Assembly: GCF_001854805.1 (NCBI RefSeq)
Contig: NZ_MBLO01000216.1
Location: forward strand, 28,452-92,451
Source: Pseudofrankia coriaricola
Lineage (GTDB): Bacteria; Actinomycetota; Actinomycetes; Frankiales; Frankiaceae
Reading direction: 5' to 3'
DNA length: 64,000 nt
Part shown: one piece after another, positions 62,987 to 64,000 of the stretch
Position numbering within the stretch: the first letter of the stretch is position 1
Layout of the letters: every line of letters begins with the position of its first letter
Translations under genes and position numbers: made by a program
Notes under the pieces: model-generated
Database searches by the model: none
Seen by the model: the letters and a program-made list of their open reading frames with translations, nothing else
Told to the model about the DNA's origin: nothing

Positions 62987-63014
62987 CTCCTGACGGTCGG
63001 CTGACCGTCAGGAG
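62987..63014. terminator. 12-bp perfect hairpin between convergent genes
   Basis: Arms CTCCTGACGGTC (62987-62998) and GACCGTCAGGAG (63003-63014), loop GGCT. It spans the stop codon of the minus-strand gene (63008-63010) and lies 120 bp after the oxidoreductase stop, so it may end transcription from both sides. Three GAGTTCAGG direct repeats lie just upstream (62900-62947). Confidence 0.65.
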
Positions 63015-63883
63015 CCGGCGTCGTGGAAGGACGGGAAGTCGCCGTCGCCGCCGAACCCGACGTCGGTGTGGCCGGCCTGGTGCGCCCAGGCCTCCTCGTG
63101 GCCGGTGTGGACGTGATCGGCGGCGTTGTAGGTGTCGTAACCAGAACCGTCGTAACCGGAACCGGAGCCGTCGGGGTTCTCCGTGCCCTCCGTGTGGGGG
63201 CTCTCGGTGCCCTCCGCGTGGAGATGTCCCGGATCGGTGTGGCCCGTCGTCGGGCCCGACTCGCCCCTGCCCTGGCTGTCGTAGTCCGCGTCGGCCGCGG
63301 TTGTCTCGGTGAAGAGCTGATGGGCCTCCGAGCCGGCCGTTCTCCCGAGCATGTCTGTCTCGTGGCCGGCCGCCGTGGTCCCGGCGTGGCCGCCGGCGGC
63401 CAGCCGGTGGCTGGACTCCGCGTCCCAGCCGTCGTCCCAGCCGTCCCCCCAGCCCGCGCCCCAGGCATCGGCGTGCCCGTGGGCATTCGCTCCGTCGGCA
63501 TCCGCGCCGTCGGCGCCCTGGGACCCGGTGCCGCTCACCTCATCGGCCGCCGCGTTCTCCGCGCCGGCGTGCGCATCGGCCATGGCGTCCGCGTGGCCGT
63601 CCGAGTGGGCGCCCGCGGGGCCGTCCTGGTGGGGATCGGCGTGCGCGTCGTGATGGGCGCCCGCGTCCGCGTCGCCGTCGAAGAACGCGTCGACAGCCGC
63701 CGCCGCGGCGAGGCCGGCGACCACCCCGCCCGCGGCCAGGGCCGCGACCACCCCGCCGGCGAGGAGCCCTCCTCCACCGGTGGCGGCACCCCGGGGTGTC
63801 CGCCAGGTCGTGTCGTCGGGCCGGCCGGTGTACATGCCCGTGTAGACCCGGGCGCGGTCGAACTGGCTCGCAAAGATGGACAT
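63008..63883 (-). CDS. Hypothetical protein, hydrophobic helix followed by His/Asp/Gly-rich tail
   Basis: 291 residues from the ATG at 63883 with AGGGAG five bases upstream. Begins SIFASQFDRARVYTGMYTGR; an Ala/Gly-rich helix GGVVAALAAGGVVAGLAAAA lies near residue 50; then about 220 residues of low complexity with many His and Asp (DADAGAHHDAHADPHQDG, DGHADAMADAHAG), consistent with metal binding or disorder. Short in-frame duplications (EGTESPHTEGTE, GYDGSGYD). A palindromic element stands 22 bp upstream. No family recognised. Confidence 0.7.
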   Translation of the reverse strand: MSIFASQFDRARVYTGMYTGRPDDTTWRTPRGAATGGGGLLAGGVVAALAAGGVVAGLAAAAAVDAFFDGDADAGAHHDAHADPHQDGPAGAHSDGHADAMADAHAGAENAAADEVSGTGSQGADGADADGANAHGHADAWGAGWGDGWDDGWDAESSHRLAAGGHAGTTAAGHETDMLGRTAGSEAHQLFTETTAADADYDSQGRGESGPTTGHTDPGHLHAEGTESPHTEGTENPDGSGSGYDGSGYDTYNAADHVHTGHEEAWAHQAGHTDVGFGGDGDFPSFHDAGS

Positions 63884-63904
63884 CGCGCTCCCTCGCGGCT
63901 GAGC

Positions 63905-63970
63905 AGAGGGCCAAAGGGTGCGCGAAAATGCTCTTCCTTCGCGTACCCGGCGGCCATGATCCAAAGTCAC
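63905..63970 (+). repeat. Palindromic element, copy 12
   Basis: AGAGGGCCAAAGGGTGCGCG start; arms GGGTGCGCGAA and TTCGCGTACCC pair with one G-T. It lies just before the start of the His/Asp-rich gene, and the minus-strand frame of that gene stays open through it in the same phase as in ccdA (ending RAFSRTLWPS). Confidence 0.88.
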
Positions 63971-64000
63971 TGGAGGGCCAAAGGGTGCGCGAAAATGCTC
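63971..64000 (+). repeat. Palindromic element, copy 13, cut by the window end
   Basis: Starts GGAGGGCCAAAGGGTGCGCG as copy 12 does and runs off the window after AAAATGCTC. In tandem with copy 12. Confidence 0.8.

Overview
This window reads as a chromosomal segment of a high-GC actinobacterium, most likely Frankia or a close relative. The reasons are very GC-rich codon third positions, frequent GTG starts in GTGA or ATGA stop/start overlaps, a complete nuoA-N operon, futalosine-route menaquinone genes, an actinobacterial Ser/Thr kinase, DUF397 and DUF4229 proteins, and a sulfur-assimilation operon of actinobacterial layout. No tRNA, rRNA, CRISPR array, transposase or phage gene was recognised.

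Layout. (1) 1-17.6 kb: 14-gene NADH dehydrogenase operon nuoA to nuoN on the minus strand, followed by a polyprenyl diphosphate synthase cut by the window edge. (2) 17.7-22 kb: menaquinone reductase (menJ type), demethylmenaquinone methyltransferase and mqnC, all minus, plus a small conserved protein. (3) 22-25.7 kb: membrane Ser/Thr kinase, a 0.9-kb repeat-rich spacer and a thioredoxin-reductase-like ferredoxin-NADP reductase. (4) 25.8-28 kb: an accessory patch with an overlapping pair of unrecognised genes and a DUF397 protein. (5) 28.3-33.5 kb: siroheme and sulfur assimilation: sirohydrochlorin chelatase, SUMT-HemD fusion, cysH, a zinc-ribbon gene, sulfite reductase, and a 43-codon Cys-rich leader peptide that looks like a cysteine-responsive attenuator. 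(6) 33.6-35.8 kb: a single-domain response regulator and an XRE regulator. (7) 35.9-43 kb: mqnA, mqnE, two DUF4229 proteins, UbiX-, UbiA- and UbiD-like enzymes. (8) 43.3-49 kb: cytochrome c biogenesis, resA-ccdA-resB-ccsB. (9) 49.7-59.4 kb: a secreted protein and two modules that each pair an ABC-2 exporter with a two-component system. (10) 59.4-64 kb: histidine phosphatase and hemL, an F420-type oxidoreductase and a His/Asp-rich protein.

Most of these genes serve one theme: electrons enter through complex I into menaquinone made in several neighbouring operons, and heme, siroheme and cytochrome c maturation lie next to it.

The most unusual signal is a dispersed 65-69 bp palindromic element, at least 13 copies in 64 kb. 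Its 11-bp arms vary in a partly compensatory way. Several copies start directly after a stop codon. Two loci carry it inside a protein-coding gene in the same reading frame: two identical tandem copies in ccdA and one in the zinc-ribbon gene between sir and cysH. This resembles in principle the protein-inserting palindromic elements known from Rickettsia, though no sequence relation is claimed.
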